Made by a program: the position numbers and the translations under genes
Shown: one piece after another, positions 8,444 through 16,606 of the stretch
Layout: the number at the start of each line of letters is the position of its first letter
How positions within the stretch are numbered: the first letter of the stretch is position 1
DNA from: G942493375 sp942493375
GTDB lineage: Bacteria; Armatimonadota; UBA5829
Assembly (NCBI GenBank): GCA_942493375.1
Contig: OW818698.1
Location: 2,480,001-2,544,000, forward strand
DNA: 64,000 bases
Reading direction: 5' to 3'
Notes under the pieces: generated by a model
What the model was told of the DNA's origin: nothing
The model's input: only the letters and a program-made list of their open reading frames with translations
The model's database searches: none

Positions 8444-9304
8444 ATGAGCAAGAAGAAGATTGGGTTCATAGATTATTTCATAGATGAATGGCATGCTAAT
8501 AACTATCCCGGTATGATTCGAGAGGGCGCTTTCAAAGACAAATTCGAGATTGCGCTGGCCTGGGACAAGATAACCCCTGACGGAAAAAGACCGTTGGATG
8601 TCTGGTGCAAAGAGCTTAATGTTCCTCAAGCTAAAAGTCTGGAACAGGTTGTGGAAGAGTGCGACTGTATAGTGGTTCTTTCCCCGGATAATGTGGAGAT
8701 GCATGAGGAACTGGCTGACCTGCCTCTTCGCAGTGGGAAGCCTGTTTATGTGGACAAACCCTTCGCCCCTACCCTTGCAGCCGGACAGCGGATGTTCGCT
8801 AAAGCAGCTGAGCACAACACTCCACTGATGTCATCCTCGGCATTGCGTTATGGATCGGCTCTTGAGAATGTCCTTAAAGACACAATCGGTGATCAGAAGG
8901 TCAATTTCGTATCCGTGCGTGGAGGTGGCGTTTTCCATATTTATGCAATTCACCAGCTTGAAATGCTGGTAATGGCACTCGGTACCGGGGCATGCAGAGT
9001 AATGCAGTGTGGAAACAAAGAATCCCAGCTCTTGCTCATAGACTATCCTGATGGCAGACGGGGTAGCATCAACTTAATGTATGCTAATCCTTTTGGTATG
9101 GGAATACATTACGGAGAAAATCAATCATTGAACATTGACACAATGGACGATTTCTTCCCGAGGTTTATCGATGCCATGCTGACATTCTTTGAGACTGGTG
9201 TATCATCAGCCCCCAGAGAGCAGACACTTGAAATAGCAGCATTGATAGAGGCTGGAACAGCTGCACTGGCAACTCCTGATCAGTGGGTATCGGTTCCTAA
9301 ATAG
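8444..9304 (+). CDS. Gfo/Idh/MocA-family oxidoreductase-like protein
   Basis: NAD(P)-dependent sugar or inositol dehydrogenase family, 286 aa. The Rossmann half is present in divergent form (KKIGFIDYFIDEWHANNYPG). The family's catalytic EKP motif appears as DKP in KPVYVDKPFAPT, and the C-terminal half has the alpha/beta substrate domain (VSVRGGGVFHIYAIHQLEML). The N-terminus lacks the usual GxGxxG, so cofactor binding is unconfirmed and the protein may be a non-canonical member. The start ATG at 8444 has GGAGA five bases upstream (an in-frame TTG at 8432 overlaps that site and is rejected). Last gene of the DegT operon. Its product probably supplies or consumes the keto group used by the aminotransferase. 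Confidence 0.8.
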   Translation: MSKKKIGFIDYFIDEWHANNYPGMIREGAFKDKFEIALAWDKITPDGKRPLDVWCKELNVPQAKSLEQVVEECDCIVVLSPDNVEMHEELADLPLRSGKPVYVDKPFAPTLAAGQRMFAKAAEHNTPLMSSSALRYGSALENVLKDTIGDQKVNFVSVRGGGVFHIYAIHQLEMLVMALGTGACRVMQCGNKESQLLLIDYPDGRRGSINLMYANPFGMGIHYGENQSLNIDTMDDFFPRFIDAMLTFFETGVSSAPREQTLEIAALIEAGTAALATPDQWVSVPK

Positions 9305-9344
9305 AAAAATCATCGAACGTAAATGGTACATCCATCGGAGTATT

Positions 9345-9405
9345 GTCAACCTGAATGCATTGAAGGATCTGCTTTAAGCAGATCCTTCAATGCATTCAGG
9401 TTGAC
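9345..9405. repeat. Dispersed palindrome, family A copy 2
   Basis: A perfect 30-bp inverted repeat around a single central base, from GTCAACCTGAATGCATTG to CAATGCATTCAGGTTGAC. It lies between the convergent Gfo/Idh and cREC genes, 23 bp from the stop of the latter, where a bidirectional terminator would be expected. Confidence 0.92.
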
Positions 9406-9428
9406 ATATTTACGGGTTTTTCTAAGAA

Positions 9429-9803
9429 TTATGCGGCCATTTGGTTTATGAATGGTTCGTGATCACACTGGTAGCCTGCGGAGCTAAGAGCTTCTGCCAT
9501 CATTACTGCAGCAAATTGATTGCGAGAATGGATAATGAAACGGGTCTGGGCAAGACATGCTGGGCGATTCCTCAAAATATACCGAACCACTTCCATTCCA
9601 CAATCTTTTCTCTGTGGATCTACAAATGTTTCCCCTCCGAGATCATGATCCAACGAAATAACATCCCAGGGTAGAAGAATTCTCTTGATGCACTCACGAG
9701 CAGTCTGGACCCATACTGCGCGTGGGTGAACCCGACGAAATGCTCTCATCCTCCGAACATCGTCATCCAGAAAGAGGATCTTTTCGTCTTCAATTCGGGA
9801 CAT
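9429..9803 (-). CDS. cREC-type receiver-like protein (cyclic-phosphate processing receiver domain)
   Basis: A 124-aa receiver-fold protein. Acidic residues at the beta1 end (FLDDDVRRM) and a strongly conserved ISLDHDLGGE segment at beta3 replace the usual phospho-acceptor context. This matches the family described as cyclic-phosphate processing receivers (cREC), which is predicted from comparative genomics to act in nucleotide or RNA cyclic-phosphate chemistry rather than two-component signalling. No output domain, membrane segment or kinase is nearby. ATG at 9803 is chosen because GAGGTG lies seven bases upstream. An ATG two codons earlier is too close to the ribosome site. The gene stands alone between a family A palindrome and folC. 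Confidence 0.7.
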   Translation of the reverse strand: MSRIEDEKILFLDDDVRRMRAFRRVHPRAVWVQTARECIKRILLPWDVISLDHDLGGETFVDPQRKDCGMEVVRYILRNRPACLAQTRFIIHSRNQFAAVMMAEALSSAGYQCDHEPFINQMAA

Positions 9804-9898
9804 ATACATACACCTCTAAATATCTAGCTATATTCTTTGTTCCACGGAGGTCGCGGTGCATATGCCTGTTTAAAATACGGGGTAGAGGTGCATTTGAT

Positions 9899-11206
9899 CT
9901 ATTCCGTTGGTCTGGGAACTTCACCTATTGTGTAAAACGATCCAGTAACCAGTATCAAATCGTCAGGTTGTGCTATCTGCAGAGCTCTCTTTACTGCTCC
10001 TGGCACAGATGCAACTGTTTCCACATCGAGGCAGTAGTTACGGGCAGATTCAGCTATGTCTTCAGCTTTTCGCGCTTTAAACCAGGTAGATTGTGTGGCG
10101 ATTACCTTTGCAGCTTTAACAGCAAGATGCGACAAAACACCATCCGGAGCATGGTTATCAAGCATACCGACAACCAGAATCATACGCTTGTATCTAAGTG
10201 TATTAGGGAGAGTATGTGCCAGGTTCTGTGCTGCGTCCGGATTATGTGCTCCGTCCAGAACAAGCAGCGGTTTGTCCTGTATAACTTCCAGCCTGCCCGG
10301 AATGTATGCTTCAGATATGCCGGCAAATATTGAGTATGGAGACATACGGATATCAAAACGCTCTAATGACATGACTGCAGCCACTGCAGCAGATGCATTG
10401 GCAAATTGGAACTCTCCTTTTAGACTTGGACACAAACCACCAATCGCCCAATCGCTGCTCCTGACTGCCAATGCTCCTTCGTTATGGACATATTGAACAG
10501 AGAAGTCCCCACGTGGAATCACAGGATTGGTTCCTGCCGGTGATACCCTCCAGAGTTCAGCTCCGGTGTGTGCACATTTGTCGGATATTACCTGAAGAGC
10601 ATCCAGATCCTGAGCACAGGTGATTACAGTACAACTGGGTTTAATGATTCCTGCCTTTTCCCGAGCGATGGCAGCGACCGTATCTCCCAACCTTTCCATA
10701 TGGTCAAGGGTAACATTCGTGATAACTGCAGCCATTGGGTGAATAAGGTTTGTAGCATCATATCTTCCGCCCATCCCTACTTCCAGCACAGCTATGTCTA
10801 CTTTCTGCTGCGAAAAATAGAGAAATGCAGCCATTGTCTTGGCTTCAAATTCTGTAACTTCCCCAAGATCGGATTTGCCTATTTCCTCGGCTACTGGAGC
10901 TATCTGAGTCATTAGATGGGCAAAATCATCTTTTGATATCATCTGCCCATTTATTTGTATGCGTTCCCTGGGATCATTCACATATGGTGAAAGATATGTT
11001 CCAACGCTGAGTCCCGAGTGAGATAGAATCGAAGATATAAATGTGCAAGTCGAACCCTTACCATTGGTCCCTCCGACATGAATTGCTTTGAGGCGTTTAT
11101 GAGGATTGCCGAAGCGCTCTGAGAGGACAGCAATCCTCTCCATCCCAAATTTAATCCCGAACTTGGTCAGGGAATTGAGATATGCCAGCGCTTCTTCGTA
11201 ATTCAC
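9899..11206 (-). CDS. folC: Folylpolyglutamate synthase/dihydrofolate synthase
   Basis: Mur-ligase-family enzyme that adds glutamate to dihydropteroate or folates, ATP-dependent and cytoplasmic, 435 aa (usual length). The P-loop is in HVGGTNGKGSTCTFI (about residue 45). The SPYVNDPRERIQINGQMIS segment, the LEVGMGGRYDATN motif and the LVLDGAHNPDAAQ motif in the C-terminal domain are all diagnostic. It begins with GTG directly after the TAG stop of the upstream BioD-like gene (TAGGTG), with GGAGA about nine bases upstream inside that gene's end, so the two are coupled. The link between them is probably operonic convenience. No other folate genes lie in the window. Confidence 0.95.
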   Translation of the reverse strand: MNYEEALAYLNSLTKFGIKFGMERIAVLSERFGNPHKRLKAIHVGGTNGKGSTCTFISSILSHSGLSVGTYLSPYVNDPRERIQINGQMISKDDFAHLMTQIAPVAEEIGKSDLGEVTEFEAKTMAAFLYFSQQKVDIAVLEVGMGGRYDATNLIHPMAAVITNVTLDHMERLGDTVAAIAREKAGIIKPSCTVITCAQDLDALQVISDKCAHTGAELWRVSPAGTNPVIPRGDFSVQYVHNEGALAVRSSDWAIGGLCPSLKGEFQFANASAAVAAVMSLERFDIRMSPYSIFAGISEAYIPGRLEVIQDKPLLVLDGAHNPDAAQNLAHTLPNTLRYKRMILVVGMLDNHAPDGVLSHLAVKAAKVIATQSTWFKARKAEDIAESARNYCLDVETVASVPGAVKRALQIAQPDDLILVTGSFYTIGEVPRPTE

Positions 11207-12301
11207 CTAAGGAATCTCCGTCTTTGCGATTATGCGGTCAACATCCACATAACTTTCGACCATCTCTTCCGCGAACCGTATTTTCTCAATATCAGATGAC
11301 CTTATCTTTACAATGAGCTTTGCAATTTTGCTGGCTACAGTGAATGTGTCATCTTCAACCAGTATCACTGGTATTACTGTCTGCTTCAACAACTCAAGTA
11401 TAGAAGGTTGAGGAGGAGTTCCGCCTGTCAGTATAATGCCCGCAATACCCGTCGCTTGTGATGGGCCAAGAATGTACGAACTCATCGCAGCCAGGATCAA
11501 GTCATCTCTCGTACCTGGTGTTATCAGAAGAGTGCCCGTGTTGAGGTATTCAAGAGCTTGATGGGGCATCATAGCACCGATAATCATCTTGGTCACGTTA
11601 TTCTTCAAGCTCTGTTCGCCAGTTAATATCTTACCATCTATGTCTTCATACAACTGACCGACGGTAGGGTTGGAAAGCATTGGTCGATACGGCATAACAC
11701 CCAATACTTCAACTCCCAATCTTTCAAGTCCCCGGATAACATATGACTTCACTTTGTCATATTTTGCATCTTCAACTTTATTGATTATAGCTCCAAGTAT
11801 CTCGACTCCGGCAGCATCAAACATAGCCTTATTAAGCATAATCTCATCGATAGGTTTTCCAATACCACCAGATGATACGATTATCGCTTTACAACCAAGT
11901 GCATTGGCCACAGTTCCGTTTGACATATCAAAAACAGAACCCACTCCTGCATGCCCGGTTCCCTCAACTATTACAAACTTGCTTGTTGCACTAATTCTGT
12001 CAAAGGCTGCTCTGACTTGTTTTTCAAGAATTTCCCGATTGGGTTGATCTATGTAACTCTCGGTAAAACCTCTTGGGACGGCTACAGGTGACATATCAGC
12101 CAGATCACATTCAAGGCCATAAACTTCCTTAACCAGCAAAGCGTCCTCATCTACCTTGTGACCATTAATCTCTACATACCGTTGTCCAATGGGTTTAATA
12201 TATCCAACTTGTGGGCAACGTTTTCGTATGGCGGATATCAATCCCAGACATGTGATGGTTTTACCGTCATTCTGTCTGGTTGCTCCAACGTAACATTTCA
12301 T
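11207..12301 (-). CDS. BioD-like N-terminal / DRTGG-domain protein (phosphotransacetylase-associated family)
   Basis: A 364-aa P-loop protein like the N-terminal half of long phosphotransacetylases. An AAA_26/BioD-like ATPase domain (GATRQNDGKT P-loop near the start, VEGTGHAGVGSVFDMSNG, GAIINKV) is followed by a DRTGG domain (about residues 205-310). The C-terminal catalytic phosphotransacetylase domain is absent. Family members of this form are annotated as AAA-family ATPase or cobyrinic-acid-like proteins and their reaction is unknown, so I do not call it bioD or pta. ATG at 12301 is preferred over an upstream in-frame start because AGGAGA lies eight bases before it. Located directly upstream of folC with zero spacing. 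Confidence 0.75.
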   Translation of the reverse strand: MKCYVGATRQNDGKTITCLGLISAIRKRCPQVGYIKPIGQRYVEINGHKVDEDALLVKEVYGLECDLADMSPVAVPRGFTESYIDQPNREILEKQVRAAFDRISATSKFVIVEGTGHAGVGSVFDMSNGTVANALGCKAIIVSSGGIGKPIDEIMLNKAMFDAAGVEILGAIINKVEDAKYDKVKSYVIRGLERLGVEVLGVMPYRPMLSNPTVGQLYEDIDGKILTGEQSLKNNVTKMIIGAMMPHQALEYLNTGTLLITPGTRDDLILAAMSSYILGPSQATGIAGIILTGGTPPQPSILELLKQTVIPVILVEDDTFTVASKIAKLIVKIRSSDIEKIRFAEEMVESYVDVDRIIAKTEIP

Positions 12302-12446
12302 GTCCGGTCTCCTGTGCAATAGTTGCATTCGTGTAATTGTAGACGGCGAAGGTCTACCCGGTCAAATCGATAGGGAAAATATTCAACTGACATTTACGTT
12401 TTATGTTTGATGCGTTCAGCGGTTCAATTCCATTCAATTTTTACTA

Positions 12447-12476
12447 TTGCGCAATAAAGCTTGGGTGTGTTATAAT
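12447..12476 (+). promoter_or_regulatory. Promoter of rpsT
   Basis: TTGCGC (12447-12452), an 18-bp spacer and a perfect TATAAT (12471-12476) lie about 50 bp upstream of the rpsT start. The region also carries the short palindrome TTGCGCAA. Confidence 0.65.
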
Positions 12477-12527
12477 CATAGGGTTGTCTATGGGCATATA
12501 ATTGGCTGAAAAAGAGGTGAGAACCAG

Positions 12528-12797
12528 TTGCCGAATATCAAATCAGTAATCAAAGATGTTAAGAAGTCACGCGAGCGAAGACTGCGAAACCTGGCTGCAA
12601 AGTCAAGGATCAAAACCTTTGTGAAAAAGACCAGAGCTGCTATGGGCTCCGATCTGGCTGTTGCCACAACACTGCTGAGCGAAACCGTCAGCATAGTTGA
12701 CAAGGCTGCAAAGCACGGAATCATTCACAAAAACGCTGCGGCTCGCAAGAAGTCACGGCTGATGAAAAAAATGAACTTGGCCAAGTCGGCCAGTTAA
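12528..12797 (+). CDS. rpsT: 30S ribosomal protein S20
   Basis: Small basic ribosomal protein binding 16S rRNA, 89 aa, usual length. The sequence MPNIKSVIKDVKKSRERR followed by helical Lys/Arg-rich segments, ASKHGIIHKNAAARKKSRLMK-like region near the C-terminus, is diagnostic. Translation begins at a TTG, with GAGGTGAG at proper distance. A TTG start is also known for E. coli rpsT, where it takes part in autogenous control, so the weak start may be conserved for a reason. The promoter at 12447 is close to consensus. The neighbour downstream is an AAC(3)-like acetyltransferase after a hairpin at 12863. rpsT is commonly monocistronic. Confidence 0.96.
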   Translation: MPNIKSVIKDVKKSRERRLRNLAAKSRIKTFVKKTRAAMGSDLAVATTLLSETVSIVDKAAKHGIIHKNAAARKKSRLMKKMNLAKSAS

Positions 12798-12862
12798 GCT
12801 CTTCCACCTGCAAATTCGCGTTTATCACAAGCGCAGGTTTCGCAAATAAGGGTGAAGTTATA

Positions 12863-12891
12863 GACTGCTCCAGAGATACTCCGGAGCAGTC
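12863..12891 (+). terminator. Hairpin between rpsT and the AAC(3)-like gene
   Basis: GACTGCTCC (12863-12871) pairs with GGAGCAGTC (12883-12891) around an 11-nt loop. Only GCTGCTTTG follows, so it is a weak or partial terminator, and it ends 13 bp before the next ATG. It could instead affect translation of that gene. Confidence 0.45.
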
Positions 12892-12904
12892 GCTGCTTTG
12901 TACG

Positions 12905-13780
12905 ATGAGTAAACTAACTGGCTTCCTGGAACAAATCATCAATCTAGGCATACGTTCGGGTGACAATGTTATGCTTACGTGCAGTGTCGCCTGTCTTGAG
13001 GAACTTGATGTCACAGCTGCTGAAGTTGTGTCCGGTATCTCCGAAATAGTTGGTCCAACGGGGACTCTCGTCACTCCGGCTTATACTGATGCCTCCTGGG
13101 CACTTAAATCCTCTACTTTCCACGCAAGTCCTCTCGGAGAAGCACTGGCTGATTTACCAAATGCTATAGTCAGCGAACATCCGACACATCCTTTTTGTGC
13201 CGTAGGTAAACTTTCTGAGATACTGCTGGATGATACCCAGGGACGTGCACCTTTCGGGCGCGACTCTATTCCATATCGAATGCTGCAGGTTGGAGCAAAA
13301 CTGGTGATGCTTAGCTGCGGACTTCACCAGAGCCCCTTTGTCTACCTCGCTGAAAATCTAGTGCAAGTCCCCTACTCTGACCGTTCCATAGTTCTTGGCA
13401 TTAAACTGTCATCAGGCAAGACGGTGCGAAAGCATATTCAAATGCCGGGATGTGGAACAGGTTTTACTAACCTTGAAGAAAATGATCTTTTGAAAGAGTC
13501 TCCGGACAAAATCATATCTGTTGCATCAGCCAGGGACATATTTGATGCTGCGAAAAGTGCCCTGACGGATGATCAGTCTGCTTTGCTTTGTGAGGAACCC
13601 GATTGCGATATATGTGCGCAATCCCGGGCAATCATTGACGCCACTGAAGCTGATAAGTTCGATAAACAAGTAACTGCGCTTGCCGAGGAAGAAGAGAACA
13701 CCCGCCTGGAGCTGGAACGCAAACTGGATGGCAGAGTTACTTTCTTCGAAACCGACTACAACTCCATCAAACCCAATTAA
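12905..13780 (+). CDS. AAC(3)-family N-acetyltransferase
   Basis: Acetyl-CoA-dependent N-acetyltransferase of the aminoglycoside 3-N-acetyltransferase (Antibiotic_NAT/YokD) fold, 291 aa, typical length. Visible marks are SGDNVMLTCSV near the N-terminus, the ISEIVGPTGTLVTPAYT strand, the SEHPTHPFCAVGK motif and the CGLHQSPFVYLAE segment that in true enzymes is H-x-x-x-T-x-x-H. Many chromosomal members do not confer aminoglycoside resistance, and here the THLH-type residues are altered to QSPFVY, so the substrate is unknown. No Shine-Dalgarno is visible before the ATG, and a hairpin ends 13 bases upstream, so the message may be leaderless or poorly translated. It stands alone between rpsT and a family A palindrome. 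Confidence 0.8.
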   Translation: MSKLTGFLEQIINLGIRSGDNVMLTCSVACLEELDVTAAEVVSGISEIVGPTGTLVTPAYTDASWALKSSTFHASPLGEALADLPNAIVSEHPTHPFCAVGKLSEILLDDTQGRAPFGRDSIPYRMLQVGAKLVMLSCGLHQSPFVYLAENLVQVPYSDRSIVLGIKLSSGKTVRKHIQMPGCGTGFTNLEENDLLKESPDKIISVASARDIFDAAKSALTDDQSALLCEEPDCDICAQSRAIIDATEADKFDKQVTALAEEEENTRLELERKLDGRVTFFETDYNSIKPN

Positions 13781-13842
13781 TTTTTAACCACGGGACACAC
13801 TGAATTAAAGAGATCGGTAAGAGTTCAAACCTCGGGGATGTT

Positions 13843-13915
13843 GGAATATTGTCATCCTGAAGTATGAAGGATCTCGATAAAGCAGATCCTTCATACTTCA
13901 GGATGACAATATTCC
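13843..13915. repeat. Dispersed palindrome, family A copy 3
   Basis: Perfect 32-bp arms (13843-13874 and 13884-13915) around CGATAAAGC. The core reads GTCATCCTGAAGTATGAAGG. It ends one base before the TAG stop codon of the TtcA-like gene on the minus strand. Confidence 0.93.
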
Positions 13916-14650
13916 CTAGAAACTACTTCGAGCCGCATTAAACAGATTTACCATCGCATCGGGAAAATCATTTTTCAATTGTTTCAGTAATTCTCTTGTC
14001 TTTGCACGGTGGGAGTTTTTGGCGAGTGGACAGCTGGATTCAATTACAGGAAATCCTGAAAGTTTCACAAAACTGCGGATACGCTTGCCTGGCAGATACA
14101 CCATTGGACGGATCAGCTTGAATTGGTCATCAAAGTATGAGGCTATAACCTTCATTGCTTCGAGTTTCCCCTGAGTCAGTATGTTCATCAAAGCTGTCTC
14201 TGCGAAATCATCCATTGTATGCCCGAGAACTATCTTGTTGCACCCGAGTTCCTTTGCAACCACAAACAGTGTGTGCTTGCGGTTGCGGGAGCACCGGTCA
14301 CAGTTCATCGGCAGGGATTCATCAGGGGCAATTATCATTGGACGGACGATCAACTCAAGCCCCTGCTGCCTGACCCATTCAATAAGCTCTTCCGGCACAG
14401 TTTCAGGGATTCCGGTGTAGTTACCGGATATATGGACTGGATAGAGCCTGGTCTTCTCAGGAGCATATAGATTTCGCAATACCAGCAGGCGCAGCAGGGA
14501 GAGACTGTCTTTTCCACCTGATATACCAACCAGTATGGAATCCCCCTGCTCGAATATCCCAAATTCTTTCTGAGCTTTCTCAATCTTCCTCAAAAGCTGA
14601 GAAGATGCTACCCCGGCTTTATGCTCTGCCTGCTGCTGTTCACTCTTCAT
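13916..14650 (-). CDS. TtcA/TilS-like PP-loop ATPase (probable tRNA thiolation family)
   Basis: A 244-aa ATP-pyrophosphatase that activates tRNA cytidine or uridine for sulfur transfer. The PP-loop SGGKDS is in VGISGGKDSLSLLRLL. The CDRCSRNRKHTL motif carries the two cysteines seen in TtcA (CxxC before the Arg-rich helix), followed by LGHTMDDFAETALMN. A third cysteine is in SSCPLAKNSHR. TtcA proper ligates an Fe-S cluster with the CxxC plus one more cysteine, which fits, but the C-terminal motif differs from E. coli TtcA, so I keep the name family-level. ATG at 14650 follows the upstream gene's TAG by four bases. A TTG at 14665 would overlap that gene and is less likely. Coupled to the unknown gene at 14655. 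Confidence 0.85.
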   Translation of the reverse strand: MKSEQQQAEHKAGVASSQLLRKIEKAQKEFGIFEQGDSILVGISGGKDSLSLLRLLVLRNLYAPEKTRLYPVHISGNYTGIPETVPEELIEWVRQQGLELIVRPMIIAPDESLPMNCDRCSRNRKHTLFVVAKELGCNKIVLGHTMDDFAETALMNILTQGKLEAMKVIASYFDDQFKLIRPMVYLPGKRIRSFVKLSGFPVIESSCPLAKNSHRAKTRELLKQLKNDFPDAMVNLFNAARSSF

Positions 14651-14654
14651 AGGC

Positions 14655-15560
14655 CTATTGTGCAAACCAGCGCGAGGCGAACCGGCATTCTTTCTTTGTG
14701 AAACTTCTGGTATGCGGATCTATGATCAACTGGTGGACTGCTCCATCGGTTCTGGGCAATATCCAGCCGAAGTTCCAGTTACCGTGCTCATATCTCAATG
14801 GGACATCAGGGGCTACTCTCACTATGGGCTGAGACTCTCCTCCAAGATAACCGGCATCGTGGTGGTTGTATATAGAGTGCAGTTCGACGAACACCTCATG
14901 CTCTATTGCCTGCTTGCCTTCAGGAACCAGATCTGCACAAAGGTTCTTGACTCCAACTTTAAGGCTGCGTCCAGCCCGGAAAGCATTTTGGAGGTCGTCA
15001 AGAGAACCAGAAATCACATTTCCATCTGCGTCTACAGACAACATCTCCTGCCAGGACTCATCTACCCACCACCGGTATTCTCCGAAGTCATATGTAAAGT
15101 TCTCACAAGGAGATGAAGTCTCACTATCGTATGAGTCGAAGGTCTTGTATTTCCCATGGTGAGGATCAGGATCATTTTCTGAAGGGGTCTGAGAAGTATC
15201 CTTCACCTGCCCTTTGGTTCCATCCAGGAATGGTCTAGCGATGCCATTGCGGCCATTGTCATTATTCAAGAAAAACGAAAGGGATTTGGCATCTCCAAAA
15301 CCGAGTGAAGCAGCAGCAGGATAGCGCGTAGTCTGAATAACCGCCACATGTCCACCCTCCAGCCAATACACAACAGCAAAACTCATCATCTCCTGAACAA
15401 GTCCATCGTGGACATCAGGAGCAGCCATATGTTCTGCGTAATCAAAAGTAGTATAGGACTTGATCTCTGCACCACATTTAGCGGCAGCAGCAAGAGCCTC
15501 CACACCGCCTTCAATCAATTCTCGCTTATCGTTAAGCATCAGGACCTGTCGCCATGCCAT
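14655..15560 (-). CDS. Hypothetical protein, coupled to the TtcA-like gene
   Basis: 301-aa soluble protein not recognised by me. No signal peptide or membrane segment. The N-terminal third is mixed alpha/beta with several acidic patches. The middle (about 95-145) is rich in Asn, Asp, Ser and Pro (FLNNDNGRNGIARPFLDG, SQTPSENDPDPHHG) and probably a loop. The C-terminal third has many aromatic and His residues (YRWWVDESWQEML, HEVFVELHSIYNHHDAG, NWNFGWILPRTDG), suggestive of beta-rich structure. A clear GAGGTGA lies seven bases before the ATG. Its stop is four bases before the start of the TtcA-like gene, so the two are almost certainly cotranscribed. Upstream lie two dispersed repeats. Confidence 0.8.
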   Translation of the reverse strand: MAWRQVLMLNDKRELIEGGVEALAAAAKCGAEIKSYTTFDYAEHMAAPDVHDGLVQEMMSFAVVYWLEGGHVAVIQTTRYPAAASLGFGDAKSLSFFLNNDNGRNGIARPFLDGTKGQVKDTSQTPSENDPDPHHGKYKTFDSYDSETSSPCENFTYDFGEYRWWVDESWQEMLSVDADGNVISGSLDDLQNAFRAGRSLKVGVKNLCADLVPEGKQAIEHEVFVELHSIYNHHDAGYLGGESQPIVRVAPDVPLRYEHGNWNFGWILPRTDGAVHQLIIDPHTRSFTKKECRFASRWFAQ

Positions 15561-15698
15561 AATAAATCACCTCAATATAATAATTCAGCGTAAGGATCAG
15601 GATGGAATATTGCAATTGGTCTACACTTCGTTGCATTATCCAACGCAATGTAAAATGTATCACATAAAGTGATAGATACTCAAATGATGGGTAAGTAG

Positions 15699-15819
15699 GT
15701 AACAATTCAGAGTTGCCGGACATTGTCATCCTGAGGAACGAAGGATCTGCTTTTTCCAGACGAGAAGCAGATCCTTCGTTCCTCAGGATGACAATGTTTG
15801 CATATTACTGGGCTGTTAC
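15699..15819. repeat. Dispersed palindrome, family A copy 4 (MITE-like, extended)
   Basis: The 33-bp perfect core arms (15720-15752 and 15765-15797) are enclosed in a longer element whose ends resemble inverted repeats: GTAACAATTCAG at the left, CTGGGCTGTTAC at the right. Copy 6 at 61034 shares the same flanks (AGTTGCCGG left, TATTACTG right), so this is a mobile unit of about 120 bp rather than a simple hairpin. Confidence 0.85.
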
Positions 15820-15832
15820 GTAAGTATTTGAA

Positions 15833-15919
15833 CCCTTCGACTGCGCTCAGGGTGAACGGTTGAGGCGGAAGGTTATATACAATCCGTTCGTGCTGAGCGA
15901 AGTCGAAGTGCGAACGGAT
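15833..15919. repeat. CTTCGAC...GTCGAAG dispersed repeat, family B
   Basis: CCCTTCGACTGCGCTCAGGG on the left and CCGTTCGTGCTGAGCGAAG with GTCGAAG on the right form an imperfect inverted repeat. Together with family A copy 4 it fills the 376-bp gap between the unknown gene and bcp; no gene is seen there. Confidence 0.8.
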
Positions 15920-15936
15920 TGCGCAAAACTTATTTG

Positions 15937-16401
15937 TTATAGTTGCTTAATGAACTCCAATACCTCATCTACATGCCCATCAACCTTTACTTTCGGCCAG
16001 ACTTTGCGGATTATGCCTGCTTTGTCTATAACAAACGTAGTCCTTACTATTCCCAGGAATGTCTTGCCATACATGCTCTTCTCTTTGAAGACATCATAGG
16101 CTGTAGATACTGTCTTGTCTTCGTCGGAAAGCAGTGTAAACGGCAGGGAGTGTTTGGTTGCGAAGTTTTCGTGGCTCTTGATACTGTCCATACTTACGCC
16201 AAGTATGACTGCTCCAGCGTCTTTGAACTCCTGCTCAAGGTCTCTAAAAGAACAGGCTTCAGTAGTGCAACCGGGAGTCATGTCCTTTGGATACCAGTAT
16301 AAAACAACCGCGCTCTTCCCCTTATAGTCAGACAGGCTCACGGTCTTCCCACCAGTTGCAGGTAGAGTAAAATCAGGTGCGATATCTCCGATGTTGGGCA
16401 T
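15937..16401 (-). CDS. bcp: Thioredoxin-dependent peroxiredoxin, Bcp/PrxQ type
   Basis: Peroxide-reducing thiol peroxidase, 154 aa, cytoplasmic, reducing H2O2 and organic hydroperoxides with electrons from thioredoxin. The peroxidatic cysteine lies in PKDMTPGCTTEACSFRD, with a second cysteine five residues later, the classic PrxQ spacing. The N-terminal GDIAPDFTLP and the C-terminal GIVRTTFVIDKAGIIRKVW are canonical. AAGGAGA lies nine bases before the ATG. Monocistronic, divergent from the secreted protein gene at 16607. Confidence 0.93.
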   Translation of the reverse strand: MPNIGDIAPDFTLPATGGKTVSLSDYKGKSAVVLYWYPKDMTPGCTTEACSFRDLEQEFKDAGAVILGVSMDSIKSHENFATKHSLPFTLLSDEDKTVSTAYDVFKEKSMYGKTFLGIVRTTFVIDKAGIIRKVWPKVKVDGHVDEVLEFIKQL

Positions 16402-16606
16402 TGAATATAGTCTCCTTTAGAAGTATGTGCAGTCTTTCTTTACCCAGTCACTACAAACTCAAAACAATTATATAGCTGGTTTGAAGGAGACTTCAGGCAT
16501 CAGGGAATACGTTTGGTTGTTATTGGTTTGGCGAGAGAGTTTATTTGAGGTAAACTAGGGTAGTGATTGCAGTTGGATTGCGTTAACAGATGGATTTCAA
16601 GAGGAC

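Noticed and set aside
11207..12301. bioD or pta annotation
   Set aside because: The protein has a BioD-like P-loop domain and DRTGG domain but lacks the phosphotransacetylase catalytic domain, and no biotin genes are nearby.
12905..13780. Calling the AAC(3)-like protein an aminoglycoside resistance enzyme
   Set aside because: The fold matches, but catalytic-region residues differ and many chromosomal homologues do not act on aminoglycosides.
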